64,000 nt of DNA, from positions 224,922 through 288,921 of the forward strand of contig CACWNQ010000003.1 of assembly GCA_902762385.1 (NCBI GenBank). The letters run 5' to 3'. Position numbers and translations under genes: made by a program. Below are positions 48,398-57,143 of this stretch, one piece after another (position 1 is the first letter of the stretch; every line of letters begins with the position of its first letter). Source of the DNA: an uncultured Bacteroidales bacterium (lineage in GTDB: Bacteria > Bacteroidota > Bacteroidia > Bacteroidales > Muribaculaceae). The notes below the pieces were generated by a model. That model made no database searches, was not told the origin of the DNA, and worked only from the letters and a program-made list of their open reading frames with translations.

Positions 48398-49066
48398 ATG
48401 ATTCAAGCAAAAAACATAATCAAGCGCTACGGTGACCTCAAGGTCCTAAAAGGGGTCTCGGTCACCATTGGCGATGGCGAAATAGTTGCCATCGTGGGCC
48501 CTAGTGGAGCCGGTAAGACCACCTTGCTGCAAATCATAGGCACCCTCGACGCGCCTCAGGGCGGCCAGGTGCTCTACGATGGCACCGACGTGCTGCGCCT
48601 CAAGCAGCGCGAGCTAGCACACTTCCGCAACCGCAACATCGGCTTCGTGTTCCAGTTCCACCAGCTCCTGCCCGAGTTCACCACCCTTGAGAATGTCGCC
48701 ATTCCGGCACTCATCGGTGGCGACAAGCGCAGCGATGCCTACGACCGAGCACGCCAGCTACTCGACTACCTGGGCCTCAGCCAGCGACTCGACCACAAGC
48801 CGGCGCAGCTCAGTGGTGGCGAGCGGCAGCGCGTGGCTGTGGCACGAGCACTAGTCAATAATCCCAAGGTCGTGCTTGCCGATGAGCCCTCGGGCTCGCT
48901 CGACACGCAGAACAAGCTCGAGCTGCATCAGCTCTTCTTCGACCTGCGCGACAAGTTCCACCAAACCTTTGTCATCGTCACCCACGACGAGACACTTGCC
49001 AGTAACCCCAACGTCGACCGCGTGCTCCACATGCGCGACGGCTTAATAGTCGAGAGTGGAGAGTAG
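48398..49066 (+). CDS. lolD: LolD-type ABC transporter ATPase
   Basis: The ATG at 48398 gives [17 protein letters not shown], the normal LolD start; the upstream frame is CT-rich repeat. The 222-residue ATPase has Walker [11 protein letters not shown]-loop [12 protein letters not shown], signature [15 protein letters not shown], Walker [13 protein letters not shown] and H-loop VTHD. LolCDE releases outer-membrane lipoproteins from the inner membrane; MacB-type export ATPases are the alternative. No permease gene is adjacent. Confidence 0.88.
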   Translation: MIQAKNIIKRYGDLKVLKGVSVTIGDGEIVAIVGPSGAGKTTLLQIIGTLDAPQGGQVLYDGTDVLRLKQRELAHFRNRNIGFVFQFHQLLPEFTTLENVAIPALIGGDKRSDAYDRARQLLDYLGLSQRLDHKPAQLSGGERQRVAVARALVNNPKVVLADEPSGSLDTQNKLELHQLFFDLRDKFHQTFVIVTHDETLASNPNVDRVLHMRDGLIVESGE

Positions 49067-49106
49067 AGAGGAAAGAATTGCCGGAATGCGCCGGCGCAAC
49101 ACTTAC

Positions 49107-49157
49107 AATTTTAGAACCGTAGGTTCTCTAATTTCCACTCCACAGGAGTGGCAAAAC
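49107..49157. repeat. Double-hairpin REP-like element, copy 1
   Basis: GAACC-GTA-GGTTC, the spacer TCTAATTT, then CCACTCC-ACA-GGAGTGG and GCAAAAC. It has conserved flanks and the same second hairpin as the copy at 57144-57193. It ends 8 nt before the start of the next gene. Confidence 0.7.
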
Positions 49158-49165
49158 TAAAAACA

Positions 49166-49849
49166 ATGAGAACGATCATCCTTGCAATAGCAGCGCTCTT
49201 GGCGTTCACGGCTTGCGATCGCAGCCACGACGGCAACCTCGACGAGAGTTTCGAGACCCAAGTCACCGACTTCGTGACCTACACCGGCCTCGACCAGGAC
49301 CAGCACGCCACCTTCCGCCTCGACGGACGTGACGACGACCCTGCCGTCATGCTCTACACCACCGTCGGCGCCCCCGACAAGGTGAAACCCCACCAGCGCC
49401 TGCTGCTCACCTATGCCATCAAGCACCGCGCCCCCGACGGCTCCTACTGGAACGTCGACGCCATAGGCTATTCGCGCATCATCAACGACTCCATTCGTGT
49501 CAACATCAATCCTATCGACACCTACCAGATGCGACCCATCCGCCTGCGCAGCACATGGCGTACTGGCGAGTTCATCAACATGCACGGCCAGATCGAGTAC
49601 ACCAGTCGCAACCGCCTGTTCTACATGATGATCGACCGCGACACCAAGTATAGCGACACCGTTCATGCCTATCTCGTGCACGACCTACTGGGCACCCCGC
49701 AGGACAGCATCTTCTACTGGCGCGACTTCTACCTCTCGGTCAACGTCGGCGCCCTCAAGAGCCCCAACGCGCCTTGCCACGTCCTCAGGCTGCACCTCAA
49801 CGACGACAACAATCCACAAGTCCACTACCGAGACTACACCATCAAATAG
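49166..49849 (+). CDS. NigD-like lipoprotein
   Basis: The start is the ATG at 49166; a GTG at 49148 lies inside the repeat hairpin and is rejected. The 227-residue product has lipobox FTAC (Cys17) and two beta-rich halves: an OB-like N-terminal part (about 35-110, ending DAIGYSRIINDSI) and a C-terminal sandwich with FINMHGQIEY. This layout resembles the NigD family of Bacteroidota lipoproteins. Function is unknown. A strong terminator follows. Confidence 0.6.
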   Translation: MRTIILAIAALLAFTACDRSHDGNLDESFETQVTDFVTYTGLDQDQHATFRLDGRDDDPAVMLYTTVGAPDKVKPHQRLLLTYAIKHRAPDGSYWNVDAIGYSRIINDSIRVNINPIDTYQMRPIRLRSTWRTGEFINMHGQIEYTSRNRLFYMMIDRDTKYSDTVHAYLVHDLLGTPQDSIFYWRDFYLSVNVGALKSPNAPCHVLRLHLNDDNNPQVHYRDYTIK

Positions 49850-49868
49850 AGTATATATCTACAACACA

Positions 49869-49914
49869 AGAACCCTTCCTGCACGTGCAAGAAGGGCTCT
49901 TTTTATATTCAGCG
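49869..49914 (+). terminator. Terminator after the NigD-like gene
   Basis: AGAACCCTTC pairs with GAAGGGCTCT (one mismatch), with TGCACGTGCA stacked inside, followed by TTTTT. Confidence 0.85.
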
Positions 49915-49970
49915 CTATAATTCTCTGGTAAAGAACAAGAAACTGCAAGATAGAAGAGCAGAACCTCTAA

Positions 49971-50038
49971 ACTCACAACTCATAACTCAGAACTCACAAC
50001 TCAAAACTCAAAAACTCATAACTCAGAACTCGTAACTC
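49971..50038. repeat. AACTCA-type tandem array overlapping the end of the M15 gene
   Basis: Units such as AACTCACAACTCATAACTCAG recur with a period of about 7-10 nt. The array contains the stop codon and last residues (TSSEL) of the minus-strand gene ending at 50016. Confidence 0.75.
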
Positions 50039-50945
50039 TCTTCGCATTCATCAGAATCTCGGGGCGATACTCAAAGTGCATCGTGTCGTAGTGGTACCAG
50101 CGCCCGCCCCATATGAAGCCATACTTCTCAAATATTTCAACTATCGCATGAGGGTACTTGTTGCGGTAGGCGATGTTGGCATTCTCGTTGGTCGACTGGG
50201 TGCGCCAGTAGTCGCTGAACTTCACGCCTATGTCGATGGTCATGCCATAGGAGTGGGCACTCAGGCGCTTGGCGCCGCGCACCGGCCTCCAGTAGAATGC
50301 CCCCGACTGCGCCAGGTATTTGTGCAGCTCAGGGTGCTTCTCGAGCTCGGCAACCACTTTTTCGAGCTGCTTGTTGGCGCCATTCACGCTCGTGAATTTC
50401 ACCGTCTTGATGTTCTTGTTCACACCGCCGCTGTTGGTGGCCTGACCGAATGGCCAGCGCACCGCCACGAGCTTGCGACTCACCTGCGAGGCCGACTCGC
50501 CATACATTTTCTTGAACAGCGCCTCGCAGCGGCTGCGGCCCGCATCCTGCATCTTGCCGGGAGTCCACGAGTTCAGGTCGTAGGTGAAGGCAAACATATC
50601 CTCGGGGTCGGCATCATCAAGCAGTTCCACGAACGACTTCTTCTTGCCGTCGTCGTAGGTGAGGCTCGTGCCGTCACTCATCATCAGCTTCCCGTCCTTG
50701 TAGTCCTTCACATAGTCGGGATACACCGTCAGCAGTATCCTTGCGCCCGTGGGCATGCTCTCATCGCCGGCCAGGGGTGGCAGGGGCTGGCTGGTGGTGG
50801 CGCTTGTGTCGTTACTTGCCACATGCGTTGTCACTTCGCTCGAGGTGGCGTTAGCTTGCTTGCAACCTGTGGTTGTGCATGTCACAGCACAACACATTGC
50901 TGCAAGCAGCACGCCTGCAGCAATGTTTAATCTGTTAATATTCAT
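50016..50945 (-). CDS. M15-family (VanY-like) D-Ala-D-Ala carboxypeptidase-type protein, lipoprotein
   Basis: This 309-residue protein has a long N-terminal signal with a likely lipobox TTGC (Cys28) and a Thr/Ser-rich linker to about residue 65. The zinc site of M15 peptidases is present: SAHSYGMTIDIGV (His and Asp) and GRWYHYDTMHFEYRPE (His). It probably trims peptidoglycan stem peptides. The C-terminal five residues and stop codon are encoded by an intergenic AACTCA repeat, so the true family C-terminus is likely shortened or replaced there. Confidence 0.85.
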   Translation of the reverse strand: MNINRLNIAAGVLLAAMCCAVTCTTTGCKQANATSSEVTTHVASNDTSATTSQPLPPLAGDESMPTGARILLTVYPDYVKDYKDGKLMMSDGTSLTYDDGKKKSFVELLDDADPEDMFAFTYDLNSWTPGKMQDAGRSRCEALFKKMYGESASQVSRKLVAVRWPFGQATNSGGVNKNIKTVKFTSVNGANKQLEKVVAELEKHPELHKYLAQSGAFYWRPVRGAKRLSAHSYGMTIDIGVKFSDYWRTQSTNENANIAYRNKYPHAIVEIFEKYGFIWGGRWYHYDTMHFEYRPEILMNAKRVTSSEL

Positions 50946-50963
50946 AAGATTATCAGCCTTCTT

Positions 50964-51362
50964 TTAATGGTCATACCTTCCCAGGAACTGGATGTTGGCC
51001 TTCTCATACTTGTTGAAGGCGCTTGTGGGCACCACGCTGCGATAACCGTTATACCACCAGCAGCTGTTGAAGTAGGCGCGCAGGTTTGAGTCCTTGAAGA
51101 TGTAGCCATGGCGGGCATAGATAGAGTTCTTAAGCACGCGAATCTGGCCTGCATCCTTGTAGCGGATGTCATCCCATGTTGCATAACGAAGGCCCAGCCA
51201 GTCATACTCTGTGCCCCATGTGCCACTGCGTGCCACTCTGGTCGATTTCTTCTTAGTTGTACCATAACGACGTGGGATTGATGGTTGGGCTATCACCTGA
51301 GTTGCCATCGCGCCCAAGAAAAGCATCACTAGTAATACACTTAATTTCTTGTTGATTCTCAT
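50964..51362 (-). CDS. YARHG-domain exported protein
   Basis: This 132-residue protein has a signal peptide (about 1-25) and the YARHG signature in KNSIYARHGYIFKDSNLRAYF, then WWYNGYRSVV. YARHG is a small extracellular domain of unknown role. It lies 18 nt upstream of the M15 gene on the same strand, so the pair may act together at the envelope. Confidence 0.85.
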   Translation of the reverse strand: MRINKKLSVLLVMLFLGAMATQVIAQPSIPRRYGTTKKKSTRVARSGTWGTEYDWLGLRYATWDDIRYKDAGQIRVLKNSIYARHGYIFKDSNLRAYFNSCWWYNGYRSVVPTSAFNKYEKANIQFLGRYDH

Positions 51363-51508
51363 AAAAATAATTTTTAAAGGGTTAATAGTAAAAAATATTA
51401 TTATTTGTGCAAAAATAACACTTTTTCCTTAAAACACCAAATATTTTAGGCGATTTTAAACTCATAGGTTTCACATTGCCGGCTGGCACATCAAGCATTA
51501 TGCATTAA

Positions 51509-52045
51509 CTATATACTATCGGTCTCTGCTCCTTCTAAATACTTTTCGGGAACGAATTCAATAAACTCGATTTTGTCCACCACATCATTGATGAAATTGA
51601 TTTGGACATTTAGCGAGTCGTTAATGTCATATTCAACATAATCGCCCCAGTTGGCATCTAAATAGTTGTCGGGTTTTCCTAGGGTGATCAGCACAGAGTC
51701 TTTAGGCATGCCAACGTAGACACGTTCTTTAATCTGCACGCTGTCGAGGCTATCTTTCATCACATAGCTCTCCTGAAGATTCAGCTCCTCTATCATTGGC
51801 GTGGTTCTGTCCTTATTATGCTCGTTGTAACTATGTACAAAGCCCACACCAAAGAGCACTACCACTACGATGGCTATTCCAAGCAAGCAACCACAGCCCA
51901 ACAGCAACCCTATCAACCAACCCTTACTCTTCTTCTTTGGTGGAACAGCATACTGAGGCGGGTACTGTGGCACATACTGCCCCTGTCCATACTGAGGGTT
52001 AGGACCATACTGCGGCGGCTGAGGCGAATTATTCATATTTTCCAT
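51509..52045 (-). CDS. One-TM protein with Pro/Gln/Tyr-rich N-terminus
   Basis: This 178-residue protein has an N-terminal cytosolic tail rich in PQYGP-type repeats (1-36), a KKKSKGW stop and a transmembrane segment (about 42-68). An extracytoplasmic domain follows, with VYVGMPKDSVLITLGKPD, which resembles the SmpA/BamE-like start motif. No function can be assigned. It is 14 nt downstream of a possible 37-codon ORF on the same strand. Confidence 0.7.
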   Translation of the reverse strand: MENMNNSPQPPQYGPNPQYGQGQYVPQYPPQYAVPPKKKSKGWLIGLLLGCGCLLGIAIVVVVLFGVGFVHSYNEHNKDRTTPMIEELNLQESYVMKDSLDSVQIKERVYVGMPKDSVLITLGKPDNYLDANWGDYVEYDINDSLNVQINFINDVVDKIEFIEFVPEKYLEGAETDSI

Positions 52046-52059
52046 AGCAATATAATTAT

Positions 52060-52173
52060 TTATAGTCCTTTAAAAATATTGTCTCGATGATATGCAAGAA
52101 AATCCTTATTAGGTATCGGATCAGCGTATGCATTCAATAATTTCTCTGTTGTAATGTTTGTTCGAATAGTCAT
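52060..52173 (-). CDS. Possible 37-residue mini-protein upstream of the one-TM protein
   Basis: Reading by eye on the minus strand, the ATG at 52173 (or 52176) opens MTIRTNITTEKLL, runs through DPIPNKDFLAYHR and stops at 52060. The composition is protein-like, with a polar helix-type sequence. A TAACTTTG promoter box lies 31 nt upstream. It is divergent from the XRE regulator and 14 nt upstream of the one-TM gene. It could instead be a leader peptide or a fragment of a longer gene. Confidence 0.4.
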   Translation of the reverse strand: MTIRTNITTEKLLNAYADPIPNKDFLAYHRDNIFKGL

Positions 52174-52203
52174 CATAAAGCAATAATTTTAGTGTTCTCA
52201 TTG

Positions 52204-52211
52204 CAAAGTTA
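52204..52211 (-). promoter_or_regulatory. -7 element for the minus-strand mini-ORF and one-TM gene
   Basis: The minus strand reads TAACTTTG, matching TAnnTTTG. No clear -33 TTTG is present in the poly-A/T region beyond it. Confidence 0.45.
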
Positions 52212-52259
52212 AGTTAAAAAATTGTTTTTTTTTAAAATTATTATGCCGTTTTTTAAAGA

Positions 52260-52271
52260 AGTATGCATACT
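52260..52271. promoter_or_regulatory. 12-bp palindrome, candidate operator
   Basis: AGTATGCATACT is a perfect palindrome in the AT-rich divergent region between the mini-ORF and the XRE regulator, about 90 nt before the regulator's putative promoter. XRE proteins often bind such sites; the link is inference. The rest of 52174-52382 holds only the two promoter boxes and A/T runs. Confidence 0.4.
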
Positions 52272-52357
52272 GCTTATTTTTAAACTCAGATTTTACTTTT
52301 TTTAAACAACCCTGAAAATGTGCACAACTGGCCGTTGTACGATTTTAATAAAGACAG

Positions 52358-52365
52358 TTACTTTG
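52358..52365 (+). promoter_or_regulatory. Putative -7 element of the XRE regulator
   Basis: TTACTTTG differs from TAnnTTTG at one position and lies 17 nt before the ATG at 52383, giving a very short leader. Confidence 0.4.
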
Positions 52366-52382
52366 CAAAAAATGATAACCAG

Positions 52383-52877
52383 ATGTCTTTAAAAACTAAT
52401 TTTGGAATAACGGTCAGAATTTTACGTAAAGAACAAGGTGTTTCGCAGGAGCAGTTTGCTGTTCGTGCGGGAATTGATCGTAGATATATGAGTGATATTG
52501 AGACAGGTAAGCGCAATATATCATTTGATATAATTGAACGCATTGCAAAAGGCTTCGGACTTTCGGTCAGTGAGTTAATGCTTCGAGCCGAACAAAGTGA
52601 TCACTCAGCACTTAGCCTTAAAGAATTGAAAGAATGGCTTTGTGAAAATTTTCACGAAGATACTGCTGTTCTTGAATCGGAAGACTTTATTCCTGCTATT
52701 ATAGGCATTTCTGAAGATGAACGTTTAGTTTACTCACATGAGTTAATGGTTAAACAACTTATGCGTAATCAAGGAATGGACTACGAAGAAGCTGTAGATT
52801 ATATCAGCTATGACATTATTCGTATGTTACCTTATGCAGGAGAATACGCACCTATTATAATGTATAATATCGAATAG
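52383..52877 (+). CDS. XRE-family HTH regulator with C-terminal extension
   Basis: The start at 52383 (MSLKTNFGITVRIL) fits the usual HTH start; the frame is open upstream only across the promoter. The 164-residue protein has an XRE helix-turn-helix (about 8-65: SQEQFAVRAGIDRRYMSDIETGKRN). The C-terminal half (about 90-164) contains YSHELMVKQLMRNQGMDYEEAVDY and MLPYAGEYAPIIMY. I recall the latter pattern from short stand-alone proteins of unknown function. AT-rich codon use unlike the left flank. It precedes McrB by 103 nt and probably controls the restriction genes. Confidence 0.75.
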   Translation: MSLKTNFGITVRILRKEQGVSQEQFAVRAGIDRRYMSDIETGKRNISFDIIERIAKGFGLSVSELMLRAEQSDHSALSLKELKEWLCENFHEDTAVLESEDFIPAIIGISEDERLVYSHELMVKQLMRNQGMDYEEAVDYISYDIIRMLPYAGEYAPIIMYNIE

Positions 52878-52980
52878 TATACATTTTGCTGTGCTCTAGC
52901 ACTTTAGGCCTTCAACTGTTTCATATGGTTTATCTTTTTTAACAATCTGAGTTATTTCAATTTAAATAAATAACATTATT

Positions 52981-54606
52981 ATGAAAGAAAAAGACTTATA
53001 TAAGTATATTGTAGAAAAAGCCGTATCTTTTGGCATGGAGCCCAAGAACATCCCGTCCGTAAAAGGGGTTGAATTTGTGGACATTAACCCTATCGAAAAT
53101 GGAAATGCAGTTATTAGACATTCTTTGTCGAACGGCGCATATATCGGTTTAATTGATTCCGGGCAACCAGTTATAGAAGATGATTTTGAGACTGGTGATA
53201 TTAATGGAATTACCGGTGCATATACAGGACTTTCCTTCGTAGTTTTTACTCAATGTAATGCAAAATCACCAAATGATGCCACAAATCAAAGTGAACAAGA
53301 ACAGACTCATTGTATCGTTTCTATTGGAATAGGCTCTTCTTCCCTTGGTGAAGATGTTGGTCTGGCATCTAAACCAGGATTCAGGAGAAGTTTCATGAAA
53401 CTGACAAATAAGATGAAAGATGAAGATGTTGAGTATTTCTTCGTCGAAAACTGGGCCGCTATGGAGACTAGAAATCCAGGATTAGTTGATTATATAGATG
53501 AAATTGAAATAAAAGATGGTACACCTAATAAGTCAGGCCCCCTGCATACATCATTAGAGAAATATGATAAAAATAAATTATTACCGGCTGCATGTGTTAT
53601 TAAATTACCGGCTAATACAGATAGAGGCATCCCAGCGCTTGATGCATGGCTTGCACAGTATGCCATATGGAGAGGATGGATGTCTGCTTCAAAATTACCT
53701 GAAAATATTAATAACCTTTTTCAAGAAAAAAGAGTTTCAGAAAAGAAGGAAAATGATATATTAGAGGAAATTAAAGATCTTATTAAGAAAGATCATAAAT
53801 ATATTGTTCTTCAAGGAGCTCCAGGTTGTGGAAAAACATATATTGCCAATAAACTTGCGGAAAATTATGAAAATAGGGTCAAGTTTATACAATTTCACGC
53901 CGAGACAACTTATGCAGATTTTGTATATGGTATCAAACCAGTTTTAAACGGCACAAACATAGCTTATAAAGGCGAAAAAGGCATTCTGCTTCAAATTATA
54001 GATGAAGCAAAAGAGGATCCTGAAAATGACTACTTGCTGATAATAGATGAGATCAATCGCGCAAATCTTGCAAATGTTCTTGGGCCTGTGTTTTATCTAT
54101 TTGAATCTAAACGCGAAGAATCAAAACACAACTTAATACTCGGAAAAGAGTTTATAGAACAAAATGGCAAGGAGGAAGATATTGTATATAAAGAAATGCC
54201 AAAAAACATACATGTCATAGCGACCATGAACACTGCGGACAAAAGTCTTGCAGTGGTTGACTTTGCACTCCGTAGACGATTTGCTTGGTATACCCTTTTC
54301 CCACGCGAACTATTAAGTAAACAACATAAAAACTTCAACAAAAAACTATTCATTAAGATTGCCTCATTGTTTGAACGATACGCAACAGATGATGAACTAA
54401 GTCTTCAACCTGGACATTCCTATTTTATAACAAAGGAAAAAGAAAATAATATAGAAGACAAATTAAATGATGAAATGAAATTGCGCTTGAAATATGAGAT
54501 AATGCCATTAATGAAAGAGTATTTTGCTGAAGGCTACTTGGCTGAGGCAAAAAATGAGTTCGCACAATTATACTTTAAGTATACTGGCGAATATATGTAT
54601 AAATAA
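52981..54606 (+). CDS. mcrB: McrB-type GTPase (type IV restriction, AAA+)
   Basis: This 541-residue protein has an N-terminal domain (about 1-255) that should recognise modified DNA, with IGIGSSSLGEDVGLASKPGFRRSF; it does not look like E. coli McrB's. The AAA+ motor follows: Walker A GAPGCGKT (279-286), Walker B LLIIDEINRAN (Asp356-Glu357), the McrB-specific MNTADKS (416-422) and LRRRFAW. McrB hydrolyses GTP and drives McrC cleavage near modified cytosines. AT-rich codon use marks it as acquired. mcrC starts one base after its stop. Confidence 0.88.
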   Translation: MKEKDLYKYIVEKAVSFGMEPKNIPSVKGVEFVDINPIENGNAVIRHSLSNGAYIGLIDSGQPVIEDDFETGDINGITGAYTGLSFVVFTQCNAKSPNDATNQSEQEQTHCIVSIGIGSSSLGEDVGLASKPGFRRSFMKLTNKMKDEDVEYFFVENWAAMETRNPGLVDYIDEIEIKDGTPNKSGPLHTSLEKYDKNKLLPAACVIKLPANTDRGIPALDAWLAQYAIWRGWMSASKLPENINNLFQEKRVSEKKENDILEEIKDLIKKDHKYIVLQGAPGCGKTYIANKLAENYENRVKFIQFHAETTYADFVYGIKPVLNGTNIAYKGEKGILLQIIDEAKEDPENDYLLIIDEINRANLANVLGPVFYLFESKREESKHNLILGKEFIEQNGKEEDIVYKEMPKNIHVIATMNTADKSLAVVDFALRRRFAWYTLFPRELLSKQHKNFNKKLFIKIASLFERYATDDELSLQPGHSYFITKEKENNIEDKLNDEMKLRLKYEIMPLMKEYFAEGYLAEAKNEFAQLYFKYTGEYMYK

Positions 54607-54607
54607 T

Positions 54608-55993
54608 ATGGCCAAAAAGCATAACAAGCTCACCAAGAAAGAGATAAGATCAGAAATCAAAGACTGCTCAAGTTTTCGATCGGCAAATGCCATATCTGAT
54701 CTTGAGCTTTTATCACTTAGGCCTAAAATAATAACAGCTCAAGTTGCTAAGAATTTATGGAAATCAGATCCAAGATATCCATCTGATTGCTATTCTAAAT
54801 TTTTAAGGTATAATCATAGGGCTCTCAGGTTTTTAGGCATTGCATATCAAGAATCTATTGTTTTAAAGACATTAACCTTAACGCCTTCGTTACAAGTTGG
54901 ATGTGCTCCTTTGTTTTCTCCTAAGACAGGAAAACCGTGCGGTAATATAGTAGTAAATAGTCGTTTCCAAGATGATATTGCAGGAATATCATCTATCATT
55001 AATAGCGAATTATTCATTGATTATGAGCCACAATTGTTGCTAAACAATTCTCCATTGGCAACTCCGCCATTATATTTAGAATGTATCAAATTTATTGATA
55101 TGTATTCTAAATCAAAACGTGCCAAATGGCAAAAATTCGCCAACTATAGTAAAGTTGAGAAACTCCCTTCCTCTTCAACAGATTGGGGCAAATATGCATT
55201 TAATAGTTTTGACCCAAATAAAGTCTTTAACTATACAAATAAAGTTAATAGATTAATACTCAATCACCCCGAATGGGAAATGCTCAATTATGTTTTATCA
55301 CTAACAATAGACGAAATAGAATCAACACGAACACCACAAAAAGTAAAACAGGAACTATTTCATGCAATTTCACAGTATAAGATTGAATTGCAAGGAGCAA
55401 GATTTAGTGTTATACACGAGATTCCAATACATGCATCAGATCCTTTAATCATTAAAAAGACCAAATATATTGCTAATAGAATATTGAAAAATCAAACAAC
55501 TCAATCTAGTGCCTGGACATTAGATATCAGTAAATTTTTTGAACGTTTTGTTCAATACATTTTTGAGCAAGCAACTAGACGTCTTGGAGGAAGAGTTATT
55601 TCTAATCAAAAATATAGTATTAGTGGACAACGTCCTGAATGGGCATTAAAGTATATTGAACCTGATATAATTGTTAAGTTAACTAATAAGACAATCATTG
55701 CAGATGCAAAATACAAACGGCACATGACTAGTCTTTATGACAAAAAGAACAAAAATTTGAAGGAAGAATTCAGAAGCGACCTTCATCAAGTGCTTGCCTA
55801 TTCTTCTATGGTTCCCGATAAAAACAAAGAGATAATGTTATGTTATCCGTCTTTTTCTGATAATCTTTCAAAGATAATGTATGTCCATAATCCTGTCAAT
55901 GGACTTTTTACTAGAATCATTCTTGTTGGATTGCCTGTGAAAAAAGAAACAATAGAAACGAGTATCCGCTTTGTTTGTGGTTTATTAAAATAA
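54608..55993 (+). CDS. mcrC: McrC-family nuclease (PD-(D/E)XK)
   Basis: The ATG at 54608 comes one base after the mcrB stop; the frame is open further upstream only inside mcrB. The 461-residue protein has an N-terminal region of unknown fold and a C-terminal PD-(D/E)XK domain: Asp353 in EPDIIV and Asp366-Ala-Lys368 in IADAKYK. The 13-residue gap between the two aspartates equals that of E. coli McrC (Asp244, Asp257, Lys259). It lacks obvious extra domains. It forms the restriction complex with McrB. Confidence 0.85.
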   Translation: MAKKHNKLTKKEIRSEIKDCSSFRSANAISDLELLSLRPKIITAQVAKNLWKSDPRYPSDCYSKFLRYNHRALRFLGIAYQESIVLKTLTLTPSLQVGCAPLFSPKTGKPCGNIVVNSRFQDDIAGISSIINSELFIDYEPQLLLNNSPLATPPLYLECIKFIDMYSKSKRAKWQKFANYSKVEKLPSSSTDWGKYAFNSFDPNKVFNYTNKVNRLILNHPEWEMLNYVLSLTIDEIESTRTPQKVKQELFHAISQYKIELQGARFSVIHEIPIHASDPLIIKKTKYIANRILKNQTTQSSAWTLDISKFFERFVQYIFEQATRRLGGRVISNQKYSISGQRPEWALKYIEPDIIVKLTNKTIIADAKYKRHMTSLYDKKNKNLKEEFRSDLHQVLAYSSMVPDKNKEIMLCYPSFSDNLSKIMYVHNPVNGLFTRIILVGLPVKKETIETSIRFVCGLLK

Positions 55994-56665
55994 AGCATAC
56001 AAATTAGTTACTGTTATACTGATAATAAAATTTGCTCAAATGAAGAATAATTAGCAGCAATTCGTTAATTGGTGTACTTTCATGTTGTTGGTGCAGCAAG
56101 TGTGTCTAACGGAATTAATGGGTAATTTGTGGTACAATAGAAACACAATAGACTTTATTTGTTTTTGTTGTCTTTCAGTTGTTTTATTTGTTTTACCCTT
56201 TTAGCTCAATTGCGTGATTTTCGTGAGATCAAGCCCAATCGTTCCTTATCGTTTGACAAAAACCACCACTCGTCAGCTGAAAAAATCCGTCGTAAACTAG
56301 ATTTGTAACACCGATATATGCAGCTTTTTAAATGAAAAAAACACCTAAGCCAAAATTGTGCATTATACTTTGTTCATTGATAAGACGCAGCCCCTTTCTC
56401 ACCTCTCACTCTTCTCTCTCCCCTGATATTCTAACCTTGTTTTCTCCCTGCCACTGCACTACCTTTGCGCACACATGCGCTCATTGACATACTGCCACCC
56501 TCAATTTGCGAGAAAACAAAAACAGTTGTGAAAGCTGTTTATGTGTTGTTCAAGTTGTTTGACAAAAACCATCCACGCGCAGCCCCCATTGTGCATTGTG
56601 AATTATGCATTAAATAAAGCCAGTTGTTCAGGTTGTTTCTGGGTTGTTCCCGTTGTTTGACAATA

Positions 56666-56728
56666 GTGAGTCAGGTGAGTCAAGTGAGTCAGGTGAGTCA
56701 AGTGAGTCAGGTGAGTCAAGTGAGTCCA
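56666..56728. repeat. 9-nt tandem repeat, seven units
   Basis: GTGAGTCAG and GTGAGTCAA alternate strictly, and the last unit is GTGAGTCCA. The effective period is 18 nt. Confidence 0.9.
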
Positions 56729-56903
56729 TCTTTCGCCATTCTGCTCAATTCGCTCAATTCGCCGTCGTTTTATAATTCACGGGCAATTCACGAAAATTTG
56801 CGTAAAATACACCATAATCAATTGTCTTTAATAGCCAAAAGCCGTATGGCTACAAACCCAATATCAAATGAGAGATTATTTATTTGTCATTAATTGTCGT
56901 TTA

Positions 56904-57001
56904 AGAAAAAAACGCAAAACTGTCCCAAAAGTTCCGTTTTTGACCAGAAAACCGCCATTCCTTGGTCCATTTTTCCAGAAAAAAAACGCAAAACTGTCCC
57001 A
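56904..57001. repeat. 24-25-nt direct repeat pair
   Basis: AG, a run of 7 or 8 A residues, CGCAAAACTGTCCCA occurs at 56904-56927 and 56977-57001, 49 nt apart. Confidence 0.85.
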
Positions 57002-57143
57002 CGCGTCAGTCCGAATTTCCTGCGTAAGCAGGCTTTTCGACACAGTCAGGTGCGGCTTTGTGAGAGGAAAACTACCATACTTTTTGCCATGTGCTGCGCA
57101 CATGAAAATTAGAGAGTATTCGACTCTAAAATTTATAACAGAA

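Noticed and set aside
50076-50930. 284-codon ORF on the plus strand
   Set aside because: Antisense to the M15 peptidase gene; His/Val/Leu-rich with no recognisable domain.
56624-56893. 89-codon ORF with SQV repeats
   Set aside because: Most of it is translation of the 9-nt tandem repeat; no protein-like sequence outside it and no promoter.
56904-57001. CRISPR array
   Set aside because: Only two repeat copies, an A-run inside the unit, and no cas genes in the window.
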